Shown in pieces: positions 43,003-52,645 of a stretch of 64,000 bases of DNA. Both the position numbers and the translations under genes were made by a program. Source of the stretch: Pontibacter coccineus (GTDB lineage Bacteria > Bacteroidota > Bacteroidia > Cytophagales > Hymenobacteraceae); contig NZ_JAUOTN010000003.1 of assembly GCF_030546575.1 (NCBI RefSeq), positions 558,001 through 622,000 of the forward strand, written 5' to 3'. The notes under the pieces are model-generated. The model ran no database searches and was not told the DNA's origin. It saw nothing but the letters and a program-made list of their open reading frames with translations. Position 1 is the first letter of the stretch. Every line of letters starts with the position of its first letter.

Positions 43003-45198
43003 ATGAAAGAACAGATCATATCGGCCGGAAAGGTATCCGGCCTTGTGGCCCTGTTGGCGCTGGCAAGCTGTACCTCGGTGCAAACACCACAGACCCAGGA
43101 CACGCAAGCTGCCACCGAGCAGAAGCAGGCAGAGACCAATGTGCTCCTGCAGGAGTGGAGCGGCCCATACCAGGGCGTTCCCGCCTTCGATAAAATGAAC
43201 CTGGCCGACCTGAAGCCGGCAATGGAAAAGGGCATGGCCCTTAACCTGGCTGAGATCGAGGCGATTGCCAACAACCCGCAGCCTGCCACCTTCGAGAACA
43301 CGATCGAGCAGATGGAAAGAGCAGGCGAGGAACTGAACCGTGTGTTCACGTACTACGGCATCTGGGGCAGCAACATGTCTACGCCGGAGTTCCGCGAAAT
43401 CCAGAAGGAGTTGGCTCCGAAGATATCTGAGTTCAGCTCCAAGATATCTCAGAACGAGAAGCTTTTCCAGCGCATCAAAACCGTGTACGAAAACTCGCAG
43501 AAGAACCCACTGCCAGCTGACCAGCAGCGTGTTGTGGAACTCATCTACAAAAACTTCGCCATGGAAGGTGCTGATTTGAGCCCGGAAAAGAAGCAACGCT
43601 ACGCTGCCATCAACAAGGAGCTTTCTTCGCTGTACACCGCTTTTGGCAACAACATCCTGGCTGACGAGGAGAAGTATGTGGTATACTTCACCAAAGACCA
43701 GCTGAGTGGTTTGCCGGAGTCGTTTGTGAAAGCCGCTGCCAAAGCTGCCGCAGACCGTGGCAAGCCGGGCCAGTATGCCGTTACCAACACCCGTTCTTCC
43801 ATGGACCAGTTCCTGACGTACTCGGACGAGCGCGGCTTGCGCGAGCAGGTATGGAAGAACTACTACTCTCGCGGCGACAACAACGACGCCAACGACAACA
43901 AGCAGAACATCGTCAACATCCTGAAGCTGCGCAAAGAGCGTGTAGGCTTGATGGGATACGACAACTATGCTGAGTGGCGCCTGCAGGACCGCATGGCCAA
44001 AACGCCTGAGGCTGCGATGGAGCTGATGATGGCCGTATGGCCTGCCGCTACTGCCCGCGCCCGCGAAGAAGTGGCCGACATGCAGAAACTGGCCAACGCC
44101 ACGAGCAAGACCAAGATCACGATTGAGCCCTGGGACTACCGCTACTACGCCGAGAAAGTGCGCAAAGACAAGTACGACCTCGACTCTGACGAAGTAAAGA
44201 ACTACCTCGAGTTGGGCAACCTGACGCAGGCCATGTTCTTTACGGCAGGCGAGCTGTTTAACTTCAACTTCAAACCAGTACCGGAAGGAACTGTTCCCGT
44301 TTTCCAGGAAGATGTGAAGGTATGGGAAGTGACGGACAAGACCACCGGCGAGCACATCGGCCTTTGGTACCTCGATCCGTTCGCACGTCAGGGCAAGCGC
44401 TCCGGTGCCTGGGCTACTACTTACCGTGCCCACACCACGTTCGATGGCAAGAAGAACGTGCTGTCGTCTAACAACTCCAACTTTGTGAAGCCTGCGCCGG
44501 GCGAGCCTGTGCTGGTGTCGTGGGACGACGCGACTACCTTCTTCCACGAGTTCGGCCACGCGCTGCACTTCCTGGCCTCTAACGTGAAGTACCCGACGCT
44601 GAACAGCGGCGTGCGCGACTACACCGAGTTCCAGTCGCAGTTGCTGGAGCGCTGGCTGTCTACCGACAAGGTGATCAACCAGTTCCTGAAGCACTACAAG
44701 ACCGGTGAGCCAATGCCGAAAGAGCTGGTAGCCAAGATCAAGAAGGCGGCCACTTTCAACCAGGGTTTCGAAACAACGGAGTTCCTGGCTTCTGCCCTGA
44801 TGGACATGCACTTCCACCTGGCCGACCCGAACAACCTAGATCCGGACAAGTTTGAGAAGGAAACGCTTGCCAAACTAGGTATGCCGAAGGAGATTGTGAT
44901 GCGTCACCGCTCACCGCACTTCGGACACGTGTTCTCTGGCGAGGGCTATGCCACCGCTTACTATGGTTACATGTGGGCCGACGTGCTGACTTCGGATGCC
45001 TCTGAGGCCTTCACAGAGGCGCCGGGCGGATTCTATGACAAAGACGTTGCCGCCAAGCTGGTGAAGTATCTGTTTGCACCACGCAACTCCATGGATCCGG
45101 CTGAAGCCTACCGTATGTTCCGTGGCCGCGATGCCAAGATCGATGCGCTGATGCGTGACCGTGGATTCCCGGTGCCGAACGAGCAAGGTAAGAAGTAA
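43003..45198 (+). CDS. dcp: M3-family peptidyl-dipeptidase, lipoprotein form
   Basis: A 731-aa zinc peptidase of the Dcp/oligopeptidase A family. HEFGH (residues 515-519) within FFHEFGHALHF binds zinc; the downstream Glu lies in the VRDYTEFQSQLLER segment. Signal peptide with lipobox LASC (Cys23) sends it outside the cytoplasm, as in many Bacteroidota Dcp forms. The enzyme removes C-terminal dipeptides from short peptides. Full length, with codon use of a well-expressed gene and only one GGTATA word. Ends at a strong terminator. Confidence 0.93.
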   Translation: MKEQIISAGKVSGLVALLALASCTSVQTPQTQDTQAATEQKQAETNVLLQEWSGPYQGVPAFDKMNLADLKPAMEKGMALNLAEIEAIANNPQPATFENTIEQMERAGEELNRVFTYYGIWGSNMSTPEFREIQKELAPKISEFSSKISQNEKLFQRIKTVYENSQKNPLPADQQRVVELIYKNFAMEGADLSPEKKQRYAAINKELSSLYTAFGNNILADEEKYVVYFTKDQLSGLPESFVKAAAKAAADRGKPGQYAVTNTRSSMDQFLTYSDERGLREQVWKNYYSRGDNNDANDNKQNIVNILKLRKERVGLMGYDNYAEWRLQDRMAKTPEAAMELMMAVWPAATARAREEVADMQKLANATSKTKITIEPWDYRYYAEKVRKDKYDLDSDEVKNYLELGNLTQAMFFTAGELFNFNFKPVPEGTVPVFQEDVKVWEVTDKTTGEHIGLWYLDPFARQGKRSGAWATTYRAHTTFDGKKNVLSSNNSNFVKPAPGEPVLVSWDDATTFFHEFGHALHFLASNVKYPTLNSGVRDYTEFQSQLLERWLSTDKVINQFLKHYKTGEPMPKELVAKIKKAATFNQGFETTEFLASALMDMHFHLADPNNLDPDKFEKETLAKLGMPKEIVMRHRSPHFGHVFSGEGYATAYYGYMWADVLTSDASEAFTEAPGGFYDKDVAAKLVKYLFAPRNSMDPAEAYRMFRGRDAKIDALMRDRGFPVPNEQGKK

Positions 45199-45551
45199 AA
45201 TGCCACTCGATAAGCTTAACAGCCTTATCAGATTATAAAGTAACAGCCAGGGCCCCTGCTATGCAGGGGCCCTGGCTGTTTTATTTCGATACCGTCAATA
45301 GTAGTGCAATTTTGCTTAACACGTTGAAGATCAGCCTAATCGCAAAAAGCATAGTGAAGGGCCTCCGGCAGCGGGGATTTATCGTTGGAGGGACTATTTT
45401 TTTGAAAAAGAAGATAAACTAAAATCGGGGCCAGGCTGATAATTGGGAGCGTTTATGAAGAGATGATGACAGGTTTGTCAAAATATTTTCGAAAAGGAGG
45501 TTTTATTTTAAACCTTTCTGAAACACTGTCGTATGCTCAGAGTTAATAAGC
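45199..45551. other. Intergenic region after the M3 peptidase gene
   Basis: 353 bp: a terminator at 45242-45283 and then no gene. An AGGTTT-TATTTT-AAACCT hairpin lies near 45498-45515. Nothing else recognised. Confidence 0.5.
45242..45283 (+). terminator. Strong terminator of the M3 peptidase gene
   Basis: An 18-bp perfect stem AACAGCCAGGGCCCCTGC (45242-45259) with its complement at 45263-45280, 3-nt loop, and TTTTA tail. Confidence 0.92.
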
Positions 45552-45908
45552 ATGCCGGGCTTCCGCATGAGTAGGCATATTGTCCAAACTCACTGCCCCT
45601 TGCTTCCAGATTACCTATTGCCTCTTATGGATGAATTCTCTCTATTTACCAGCAAGCTGCAAACTTGCGATTTGATTGTACTGACAGAAGCGGACGAAAT
45701 CCGTACCTATTGTCGTTTCTATGCCAACGGCCTTTACCAGGACCGAATGTTTATTTCGGATATCTCTGTAAAGGAAAACCTGACGCTTCTCAGCAGTGAG
45801 GAAGACGTCATCGATTGGAATGGGGTACAAAATCTTCGGAAAAAATACTGTGAGTCGATGCAGACGGGCGAAGGCCTGAACGCTGCGCCGACTGCAGAGG
45901 CTGTCTAG
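45552..45908 (+). CDS. Hypothetical protein
   Basis: A 118-aa protein; the ATG at 45552 or 45567 may be used. Contains TCDLIVLTEADEIRTYCRFYANGLYQDRMFISDISVKENL. No domain recognised. Flanked by a terminator upstream and one downstream (45991), so a single-gene unit. The coding assignment is based on an open frame of plausible composition. Confidence 0.5.
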   Translation: MPGFRMSRHIVQTHCPLLPDYLLPLMDEFSLFTSKLQTCDLIVLTEADEIRTYCRFYANGLYQDRMFISDISVKENLTLLSSEEDVIDWNGVQNLRKKYCESMQTGEGLNAAPTAEAV

Positions 45909-45990
45909 AATTTTTAGCAAAGCGATTTTAAGGAATTATCTCCTAAGGAAAGGCCGTCAAAAGCGTGTTTCAGGGGCAGGTATGGGGTAT

Positions 45991-46027
45991 AAAAAGCAAA
46001 GGCTCCCTTGTGAGGAGCCCTGCTTTT
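45991..46027 (+). terminator. Hairpin terminator
   Basis: AAAAGCA..GGCTCC (45992-46006) pairs with GGAGCC..TGCTTTT (46014-46027), with an AA/C internal bulge; 83 bp after 45908. Confidence 0.7.
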
Positions 46028-46216
46028 CAAAGGATTGCCTGTAAGGCAACCTTCAACTTTTAGCCGGTGCAAATATAGTGATAATTATACCTGTAATTGG
46101 TGCATTTTGATAAAAAAAATATTCTTTTTGAACTATCTTTACAAGATGTTATTAAATCTGATTTTGGTGATAATAGCAGGCAGTATTTGGTAGCAGGGAA
46201 ATGACCATAAAAATGT

Positions 46217-46252
46217 AACAGAAAGAGGGAGCCTGCGCTCCCTCTTTCTGTT
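46217..46252 (-). terminator. Hairpin terminator of the small membrane-protein gene
   Basis: AACAGAAAGAGGGAGC (46217-46232) with its exact complement at 46237-46252 and a CTGC loop, 30 bp beyond the stop codon of the gene at 46282. Confidence 0.85.
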
Positions 46253-46281
46253 TCTCGTCACGAGATTATAGCAGATGCTGC

Positions 46282-46575
46282 TTACTTGTCGCTTTGGTAG
46301 CCTACAAGTTTGATCATCTTATTGTAGTTGCCCAGCAGTAAGAAAGAAGGGGCCCACTGGCCTACGAATAAAGCTTCCTCGTCTTTCTTCATAATCTTCA
46401 GGGTCGCCGAAACAGCCATAGAGCCCAAAGCAGCCCATAAAAATATATCGGATGGGATACGGGAGGTATAGTCTTCGATAGCTGAAGCGACAGGTCCTTC
46501 CTTATGCTGGGGATTGATTCTGTCAGCTTTGTTTTTCAAATCCTGTGCGTCTCTTTTAAGATCTTGTGTGTCCAT
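46282..46575 (-). CDS. Small membrane-associated hypothetical protein
   Basis: A 97-aa protein from the ATG at 46575 (an upstream in-frame start at 46665 gives an unlikely extension). N-terminal half is charged and Asp/Lys-rich (MDTQDLKRDAQDLKNKADRI). The C-terminal half has a hydrophobic helix IFLWAALGSMAVSATLKIM and a weaker one at PSFLLLGNYNKMIKLVG. Small proteins with this layout are common in Bacteroidota; role unknown. Confidence 0.75.
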   Translation of the reverse strand: MDTQDLKRDAQDLKNKADRINPQHKEGPVASAIEDYTSRIPSDIFLWAALGSMAVSATLKIMKKDEEALFVGQWAPSFLLLGNYNKMIKLVGYQSDK

Positions 46576-46787
46576 AGTTGTTATTTTGTTTAGATGGTAC
46601 AATACCATACAGAACGAAATAGAATTATGATTGTTTGCAAAAATTGAAAAATATGGGGTATACATAGCTAGCCAGAGCCATCAGGCGCTATATTATTGCA
46701 ACAATATATGTAAATTGGCAGCCTGAAACTGAGGAACACCTCAGGGTGTCCTCTTTTTGAGACCGAACCCCATAGACAGCCTATATT

Positions 46788-48971
46788 TTGGAGCTTTCCG
46801 CACTTCTTGAACCACTGGCCGGCACGCCCCAAACCACTCTGGCATTAGCAGTGCTTCTGCTCCCGCTGTTGGCTTTCGTGCTGCTATACCTGGCGGGCAA
46901 AAAGCTGCCCCGGCAGGGCGACTGGCTGGGGATCGGCGCCACCGGACTCGCCTTCGCACTCTCGATCTACCTCTTTGCCCAAACCTGGAACACGGAAGTA
47001 TACCATAGCCGAACCGTCTGGTTTAGTTTGCCCTCCAGCTTCATAGCCGATTTCACAGCAGGTATACTGCTCGATAACCTGACAGTACTGATGCTGGTGA
47101 TCGTTACCTTCATTTCCATGCTGGTGCAGCTCTTTTCGGTGGGCTACATGCACGGTGATAAAGGGTATAGCCGCTACTTTGCCTACCTGGGCCTCTTTAC
47201 TTTTAGCATGCTGGGCATTGTGCTGGTCGACAACCTGCTGCTGCTCTTTATGTTTTGGGAACTGGTGGGCTTGTCGTCTTATCTGCTCATCGGCTTCTGG
47301 TATGAGCGTCCGGCTGCCATTGCGGCCAGCAAAAAAGCTTTTCTGGTCAACCGGGTGGGTGATATCGGGCTGCTGCTCGGTCTGTTTGCCTTCTATACCT
47401 ATTTCCGGACGTTCGACCTGGAGGCCTTGCGCACCTTGATGGGGGCAGGGGAATGGGTGAACGGAGCCTTTGTGACAGGCTTTACCTTTCAGGGACAACT
47501 CTGGTCTGTAGAGTTGAGTCCGCTGTTTCTGACGCTCGCCGGGCTCGGCCTGTTTATGGGCTGTGTGGGCAAGTCGGCGCAGTTCCCGCTGCAGGTATGG
47601 CTACCCGATGCCATGCAGGGCCCGACGCCAGTATCTTCGCTGATCCACGCCGCCACCATGGTAGCGGCTGGCGTATACCTGGTGGCACGCTGCTATGCTT
47701 TCTTTACGGTAGATGCGCTCACGGTCATCGCCATCATTGGCGCCATCACAGCATTACTCGGCGCCCTGGCCGCGCTAACGCAGTACGACATCAAAGCCGT
47801 GCTGGCCTTCTCCACGATCTCACAACTGGGTTATATGGTAATGGGCATGGGCACCGGCGCGCACGATGCCTCGCTCTTCCACCTCACTACGCATGCCTTC
47901 TTCAAAGCAGCCCTTTTCCTCAACGCCGGTATCATCATCCACGCCATGCACCGCGGGCTGCACCATACGCACCAGCCTGCCGGGGTCGATCCGCAGGATA
48001 TCCGCAACATGGGTGGCCTGCGCAAGGCCCTGCCGTTTACCTTCTATACCTACCTGCTGGCTGCTGCCGCACTGGTCGGTTTACCCTTGTTTTCAGGCTT
48101 TCTTTCCAAGGATGCCATTCTTTCGGGCAGCTGGGCCTGGGCGCAGACAATGAGCCAGGCCCATGGAAACAGCCTGTACTTTATCGTGCCGGCAATCGGT
48201 TTTCTGGTGGTACTGCTCACCGCCTACTACATGGGACGACATCTGTGGTTTATGTTCTTCGGTTCGTTCCGTCTGCCATTCAATGTGAAGGCGCTGCGAC
48301 TCTCAGCTGGTCAGGAGATGGAGCGGGTGATGCTTATACCTGTTGCCTTGTTGGCGGTGTTATCGCTGGGCATCTTCTTTTCGCTCAACCCGCTGTCCTT
48401 TGCCGGAAGCTGGGTGATGCAGGGAGTAAGTTTGAATCAACTTTCGCAGGAAGGCGCTTTGCTTGCCAGGAGTCTGGTCGAGGCCGTGACGTTGCAGGAT
48501 GCTGCCAACGGTACGGCGCACCTGGTGATCGGGCTGCTCTCGGCTTTGCTGGGAATAACAGGTATAGCCCTGGCCATCGGCAGGTATAGGGGCAAAAGCA
48601 GCGAGGCGCTGCTGCAGGAACAGCCACGCGGTACATTGGCACTGCTCACTTACCATCATTATCACTTGGATGATGCGTACGACAAGGTATTTGTTCGCCC
48701 TGTGTTGCGGATGGCCCGCATGCTTTACCGTTTCGACAAACGCGTGATTGACTATACCCTGGACTATGCCAGCAAATGGCTGGTGGTGTTCTCTAAGATC
48801 GTGAAGTGGTTTGATAGCTGGGTAGTGGATGGCAGTGTGTGGCTGATCGGGGCGCTGGCCAAAGTGCTCGGCCGCTTCGGGCGCGGACTCCAGAATGGCA
48901 AGGTGCAGTCTTACTACGCCTATTCCCTTTTCGGATTTATTCTGATAATACTATACATCATGCTGAATTGA
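46788..48971 (+). CDS. nuoL: NADH-quinone oxidoreductase subunit L
   Basis: A 727-aa antiporter-like subunit of respiratory complex I. Many transmembrane helices with the family core LLFMFWELVGLSSYLLIGFW, KSAQFPLQVWLPDAMQGPTPVSSLIHAATMVAAGVYL and SQLGYMVMGMG. The C-terminal lateral helix and last segment (YYAYSLFGFILIILYIMLN) are present. The start is a TTG at 46788: an in-frame stop lies at 46773 and no ATG or GTG occurs near it. nuoK and earlier genes are not upstream; the preceding gene is an unrelated small protein on the other strand. Confidence 0.93.
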   Translation: MELSALLEPLAGTPQTTLALAVLLLPLLAFVLLYLAGKKLPRQGDWLGIGATGLAFALSIYLFAQTWNTEVYHSRTVWFSLPSSFIADFTAGILLDNLTVLMLVIVTFISMLVQLFSVGYMHGDKGYSRYFAYLGLFTFSMLGIVLVDNLLLLFMFWELVGLSSYLLIGFWYERPAAIAASKKAFLVNRVGDIGLLLGLFAFYTYFRTFDLEALRTLMGAGEWVNGAFVTGFTFQGQLWSVELSPLFLTLAGLGLFMGCVGKSAQFPLQVWLPDAMQGPTPVSSLIHAATMVAAGVYLVARCYAFFTVDALTVIAIIGAITALLGALAALTQYDIKAVLAFSTISQLGYMVMGMGTGAHDASLFHLTTHAFFKAALFLNAGIIIHAMHRGLHHTHQPAGVDPQDIRNMGGLRKALPFTFYTYLLAAAALVGLPLFSGFLSKDAILSGSWAWAQTMSQAHGNSLYFIVPAIGFLVVLLTAYYMGRHLWFMFFGSFRLPFNVKALRLSAGQEMERVMLIPVALLAVLSLGIFFSLNPLSFAGSWVMQGVSLNQLSQEGALLARSLVEAVTLQDAANGTAHLVIGLLSALLGITGIALAIGRYRGKSSEALLQEQPRGTLALLTYHHYHLDDAYDKVFVRPVLRMARMLYRFDKRVIDYTLDYASKWLVVFSKIVKWFDSWVVDGSVWLIGALAKVLGRFGRGLQNGKVQSYYAYSLFGFILIILYIMLN

Positions 48972-49317
48972 TGTTAATTTCGCGATCAGTATGCTGATTT
49001 GAAGCTGTGCATACTGAATGTGAAGTTTTGGCAATTTGCAGATGTGAGGTGCGGACTTGAGTGGATTGCCAGGTGAGCGATGGTACGTGAAATTAGAAGG
49101 TATACCTGCAGCTGTGCCCAATGGAGCAAATTTGGATCAGCCAAGGTCCTTCCGGAAAACCAAGCTCTTCCGGCTTCCGGAGCAGATGCGGAAGATTCGC
49201 ACCAGTACTTATAGATCTGGTAAAGGGACAGTTTTTTACTCATGCAGGTACACGCCCATTTGGTCGTGCTACTTGATACAGGATACTTGTGTCGTAAAAT
49301 AGTGTCGTAACATATTG
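48972..49317. other. Spacer between nuoL and nuoM
   Basis: About 345 bp, unusually long inside a nuo cluster. Short open frames on both strands (48986-49243, 49057-49302) have no supporting feature. An AAGGTATACCTG word lies at 49099. No terminator seen. Confidence 0.5.
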
Positions 49318-51063
49318 ATGAATTATACTCTTTCCAGCCTTATTTTTCTTCCCTTGCTGGCAGCGCTTGTGGTGTTGCTGCTCCCGGTGCGCCTGGAGCG
49401 GGGCATAAAAGCGGTAACGCTGGGCGGCACGCTCCTGCAGTTGGCCGTGGCCCTGTGGCTATACCTGGGCTTTGACGGTACAGCAGTAGCAAACGGACAG
49501 ACAGGCTATCAGTTTGTGGAAAAGCTCGACTGGATCGGCTTTTCGCTGGGCAGTCTGGGGCGCTTCCAGATCGAGTATTTTGTGGGCGTGGATGGCGTGA
49601 GCATCGGTATGGTGCTGCTGACAGGAATAATAGGGGTGATCGGTGTCATCTCGTCCTGGAACATCACCAAAAACATAAAGGGCTATTTCTCGCTGTACCT
49701 GCTGCTCATCACGAGCGTGATGGGCTGTTTCCTGGCGCTGGATTTCTTTTTGTTCTACCTCTTCTTCGAGTTCATGCTTCTGCCGATGTACTTCCTCATC
49801 GGTATGTGGGGTGGTCCGAAACGGGAGTACGCCGCCCTTAAGTTCTTCATCTATACCCTGATCGGTTCGCTCTTTATCCTGATCGTGATGATCGGGCTCT
49901 ATACCTCGGTGATCGATCCGGAGGCGACCGCGCAGCAAATGGGCCTGATCGGGCAGAGCGTTCCGGCCAGTCTGGATTTGATCCGGCAGGTACAACAGAT
50001 GCTGCAGCAGGGTGCCATCAGCCAGGCCGACTTGGTGCGGACCTTCAGCATCCCTGCTATGATGGAACCGGCCAACTTTATACCGGGCAGTCTGCTCCAT
50101 GTATTCTCAGGGGTTTCCCTGTTTGATCTTCCGATTCGTTTTGTGGCCTTCCTACTGGTACTGGCGGGCTTCCTGATCAAAGTGCCGTCGGTGCCGGTGC
50201 ATACCTGGCTGCCGGATGCGCACGTAGAGGCGCCAACGCCGATTTCCGTTTTGCTGGCGGCTATCCTGCTGAAAGTGGGCGGGTACGGTCTGATCCGGAT
50301 CGTATACCCGGTTTTCCCGGATGCAGGCGCTTACTTCTCGACCTTCGTCGGCGGGCTGGGTGTGCTCTCTATTATTTATGGAGCCCTCTGTGCGCTGGCC
50401 ATGAACGACCTCAAAAAGCTGATTGCCTACTCCTCCGTATCGCACATGGGCTTTGTGCTGCTGGGACTGGCCTCGCTGACGAATGAAGGGGTGAATGGCG
50501 CTATTTACATGATGTTCAGCCACGGTTTGATCTCGGCTATGCTCTTCCTGGTGGTAGGTGTGATTTACGATAGAGCGCACGATCGCATGATCCTCAATTT
50601 CCGGGGGCTTGCCAAGCGTATGCCGGCCTATACCGCCTTTGTCGTCGTAGCTTTTTTTGCCTCGCTTGGTTTGCCGGGCTTCTCGGGCTTTATCGCCGAG
50701 TTGCTGGTGCTGCTGGGTAGTTTCAGTGCACCGGAAGCGACCGGTATGCTGCCGCGCTGGATGGCGATCGTAGCGGTGATCGGCTTGCTGCTTTCAGCGG
50801 CCTATTACCTGTGGGCGCTGCAGCGCATGTTCTTCGGCAAGTACTGGATCTTCCCGGAGTTGCGCGGAAAAGCCCGGCTCACTGATCTAACCTCTCGCGA
50901 GTACCTGATGCTGTTGCCGCTGGCCGTGCTGGCCTTTGTTTTTGGCATCTTCCCGCATCTGCTCCTCGACAAGACAGGTATGACGGTGACGGGTTTTACG
51001 GAACTGGTGCTGCGCAACGGACAGGAACAGCTCAACATCTTGCAAGCGATTTTACACAAATAA
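49318..51063 (+). CDS. nuoM: NADH-quinone oxidoreductase subunit M
   Basis: A 581-aa complex I antiporter-like subunit. FQIEYFVGVDGVSIGMVLLTG, LFFEFMLLPMYFLIGMWGG, VPSVPVHTWLPDAHVEAPTPISVLLAAILLKVGGYG and IAYSSVSHMGFVLLG are typical. A TTG at 49315 directly precedes the ATG at 49318. Compared with 500-aa relatives there is an insert of about 70 residues (about 195-265) rich in Gln after a transmembrane segment. Confidence 0.93.
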   Translation: MNYTLSSLIFLPLLAALVVLLLPVRLERGIKAVTLGGTLLQLAVALWLYLGFDGTAVANGQTGYQFVEKLDWIGFSLGSLGRFQIEYFVGVDGVSIGMVLLTGIIGVIGVISSWNITKNIKGYFSLYLLLITSVMGCFLALDFFLFYLFFEFMLLPMYFLIGMWGGPKREYAALKFFIYTLIGSLFILIVMIGLYTSVIDPEATAQQMGLIGQSVPASLDLIRQVQQMLQQGAISQADLVRTFSIPAMMEPANFIPGSLLHVFSGVSLFDLPIRFVAFLLVLAGFLIKVPSVPVHTWLPDAHVEAPTPISVLLAAILLKVGGYGLIRIVYPVFPDAGAYFSTFVGGLGVLSIIYGALCALAMNDLKKLIAYSSVSHMGFVLLGLASLTNEGVNGAIYMMFSHGLISAMLFLVVGVIYDRAHDRMILNFRGLAKRMPAYTAFVVVAFFASLGLPGFSGFIAELLVLLGSFSAPEATGMLPRWMAIVAVIGLLLSAAYYLWALQRMFFGKYWIFPELRGKARLTDLTSREYLMLLPLAVLAFVFGIFPHLLLDKTGMTVTGFTELVLRNGQEQLNILQAILHK

Positions 51064-51120
51064 TATCTGCCCTGATGATTTAAGCTTCATCAGGAGCACT
51101 ACTATACCTTATACCTACAC

Positions 51121-52629
51121 GTGGAAGAACAGGCAGCACAACTCACCCAGGCCATCGACAGCATTTTAGCTGGAGCAGGCTCGCTGGTGCCCGAACTGCT
51201 GCTGGCCCTCTTTTTCCTGCTGCTGGTCACGCTCGATCTGTTCAAATCAAAAACAGTGAAGCGGCTGCTGCCCTGGGTGGCGCTCACCGGGCTGTTCTCG
51301 GTGATGGTGCTGCTGGTGCTGGACAGGCATGTGGCGGAAGTGCAGTTTTTGAATCTGTTGCGTTCCGATGGCATTGCCCGCTACGCAGGTATACTCTTCA
51401 GCCTGACAGGTATCTTTACCATCCTGCTCTCTCTGCAAAACCCGAAAATAGAAAAGCGCAAGCAGGGCGAAGGCCGGGGTGAGTATTATGCCCTGATCCT
51501 GATGCTGGTGCTGGGCCTCAACCTGATGGCCAAATCCGTGAACCTGCTGATGGTTTTCCTGGCGATCGAGGTCGTTTCCATTGCCTCCTACATCCTGACG
51601 CTTACCCTCAAAGAAGAAAAAAGAGCCGTGGAGGCGGGTCTGAAGTATGTGCTCTACGGCACACTGTCGGCCGGTGTGATGCTCTACGGTATGTCCTTTT
51701 TCTATGGCCTGACTGGCTCACTGGACTATACCCTGGTGTCGTTTTGGCGCAGTCTGCTCGATGCCAGTCCGTTGATGGTAACCGTAGCGGCTATATTGGT
51801 GTTTGCGGGTTTTCTGTTCAAAATATCAGCGGCTCCTTTTCACTTCTGGACGCCTGATGTATACCAGGGAGCACCGATGCCGATTGTGGCGCTTTTCTCC
51901 ACCGGGCCCAAAATGGCAGGCATCATTGTGATCATGCGCTTCGTGGCCGCCTTCGCCGACCCAACCATCGCCAGCGCTTTCTCGGATGTGCAGCTCTTCT
52001 TAGGTATAGCGGCATTGGCTACGCTGGCCGTCGGCAACTTTACCGCGCTCTGGCAGCGCACTCCGCGTCGCCTGATGGCTTTCTCTTCGGTATCGCATGC
52101 GGGTTTTCTGCTGATGGCTCTGCTGGCTTTTGGCAGCGACTATACCGCGAGCGTGCTCTTTTATATGACGGTGCTGCTGTTCATGAACTTCGGCATGTTC
52201 CTGTTCCTGCAAATGGCCGAAGAAGACTGGCAGGTGCGCACGCTCGAAGATTTTCAGGGAATGGGCCCTCGTATACCTTTTGCCGGCATCATGGCGCTGC
52301 TCTTTCTGCTCTCGCTGACGGGGCTGCCGCCACTGGCCGGCTTCATGGGCAAGCTGCTCGTGTTTAGCAATGTGTGGGAGGCCTATACCGCCACCGGGCA
52401 GCCGATGCTTTTGGTCTTGCTCGTGGTGGGAATCCTGCTCACCGGGGTGGCTTTGTTCTACTATATCAAAATACCGTATCACCTTTTCCTGAAAAGGAAT
52501 CAAACTGCCGAAAATTTAGTTATTTCACTGTCAAATAAGCTGCTGCTGGTTTTTTTCGCCCTGCCGCTGCTGGTCTTCTTTTTCAAACCGGACCTGCTGC
52601 TGCACTGGATAGAAAAACTGCTGGCCTAG
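51121..52629 (+). CDS. nuoN: NADH-quinone oxidoreductase subunit N
   Basis: A 502-aa complex I antiporter-like subunit, starting with GTG at 51121 only 57 bp after nuoM. VFLAIEVVSIASYILTLTLKEEKRAVEAGLKYVLYGTLSAGVMLYG, FKISAAPFHFWTPDVYQGAPMP and FSSVSHAGFLLMALLAFG are family hallmarks. Last gene of the nuoLMN block; purF follows 16 bp later on the same strand. Confidence 0.93.
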   Translation: MEEQAAQLTQAIDSILAGAGSLVPELLLALFFLLLVTLDLFKSKTVKRLLPWVALTGLFSVMVLLVLDRHVAEVQFLNLLRSDGIARYAGILFSLTGIFTILLSLQNPKIEKRKQGEGRGEYYALILMLVLGLNLMAKSVNLLMVFLAIEVVSIASYILTLTLKEEKRAVEAGLKYVLYGTLSAGVMLYGMSFFYGLTGSLDYTLVSFWRSLLDASPLMVTVAAILVFAGFLFKISAAPFHFWTPDVYQGAPMPIVALFSTGPKMAGIIVIMRFVAAFADPTIASAFSDVQLFLGIAALATLAVGNFTALWQRTPRRLMAFSSVSHAGFLLMALLAFGSDYTASVLFYMTVLLFMNFGMFLFLQMAEEDWQVRTLEDFQGMGPRIPFAGIMALLFLLSLTGLPPLAGFMGKLLVFSNVWEAYTATGQPMLLVLLVVGILLTGVALFYYIKIPYHLFLKRNQTAENLVISLSNKLLLVFFALPLLVFFFKPDLLLHWIEKLLA

Positions 52630-52645
52630 ATACTTTTACAACCCT

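Larger units (their letters stand above)
45909..46281. other. Intergenic region with two hairpins
   Basis: No gene in 373 bp. It has a terminator at 45991-46027, a perfect 16-bp hairpin at 46217-46252, an AT-rich stretch 46105-46160, and one TATACCTG word at 46087. Confidence 0.6.

Noticed and set aside
42988..44817. 609-codon open frame on the minus strand
   Set aside because: Antisense to the M3 peptidase, with low-complexity Val/His/Leu/Arg content and no motifs.
48986..49302. Small frames in the nuoL-nuoM spacer
   Set aside because: Both strands are open, with no domain, no start context and no plausible composition.
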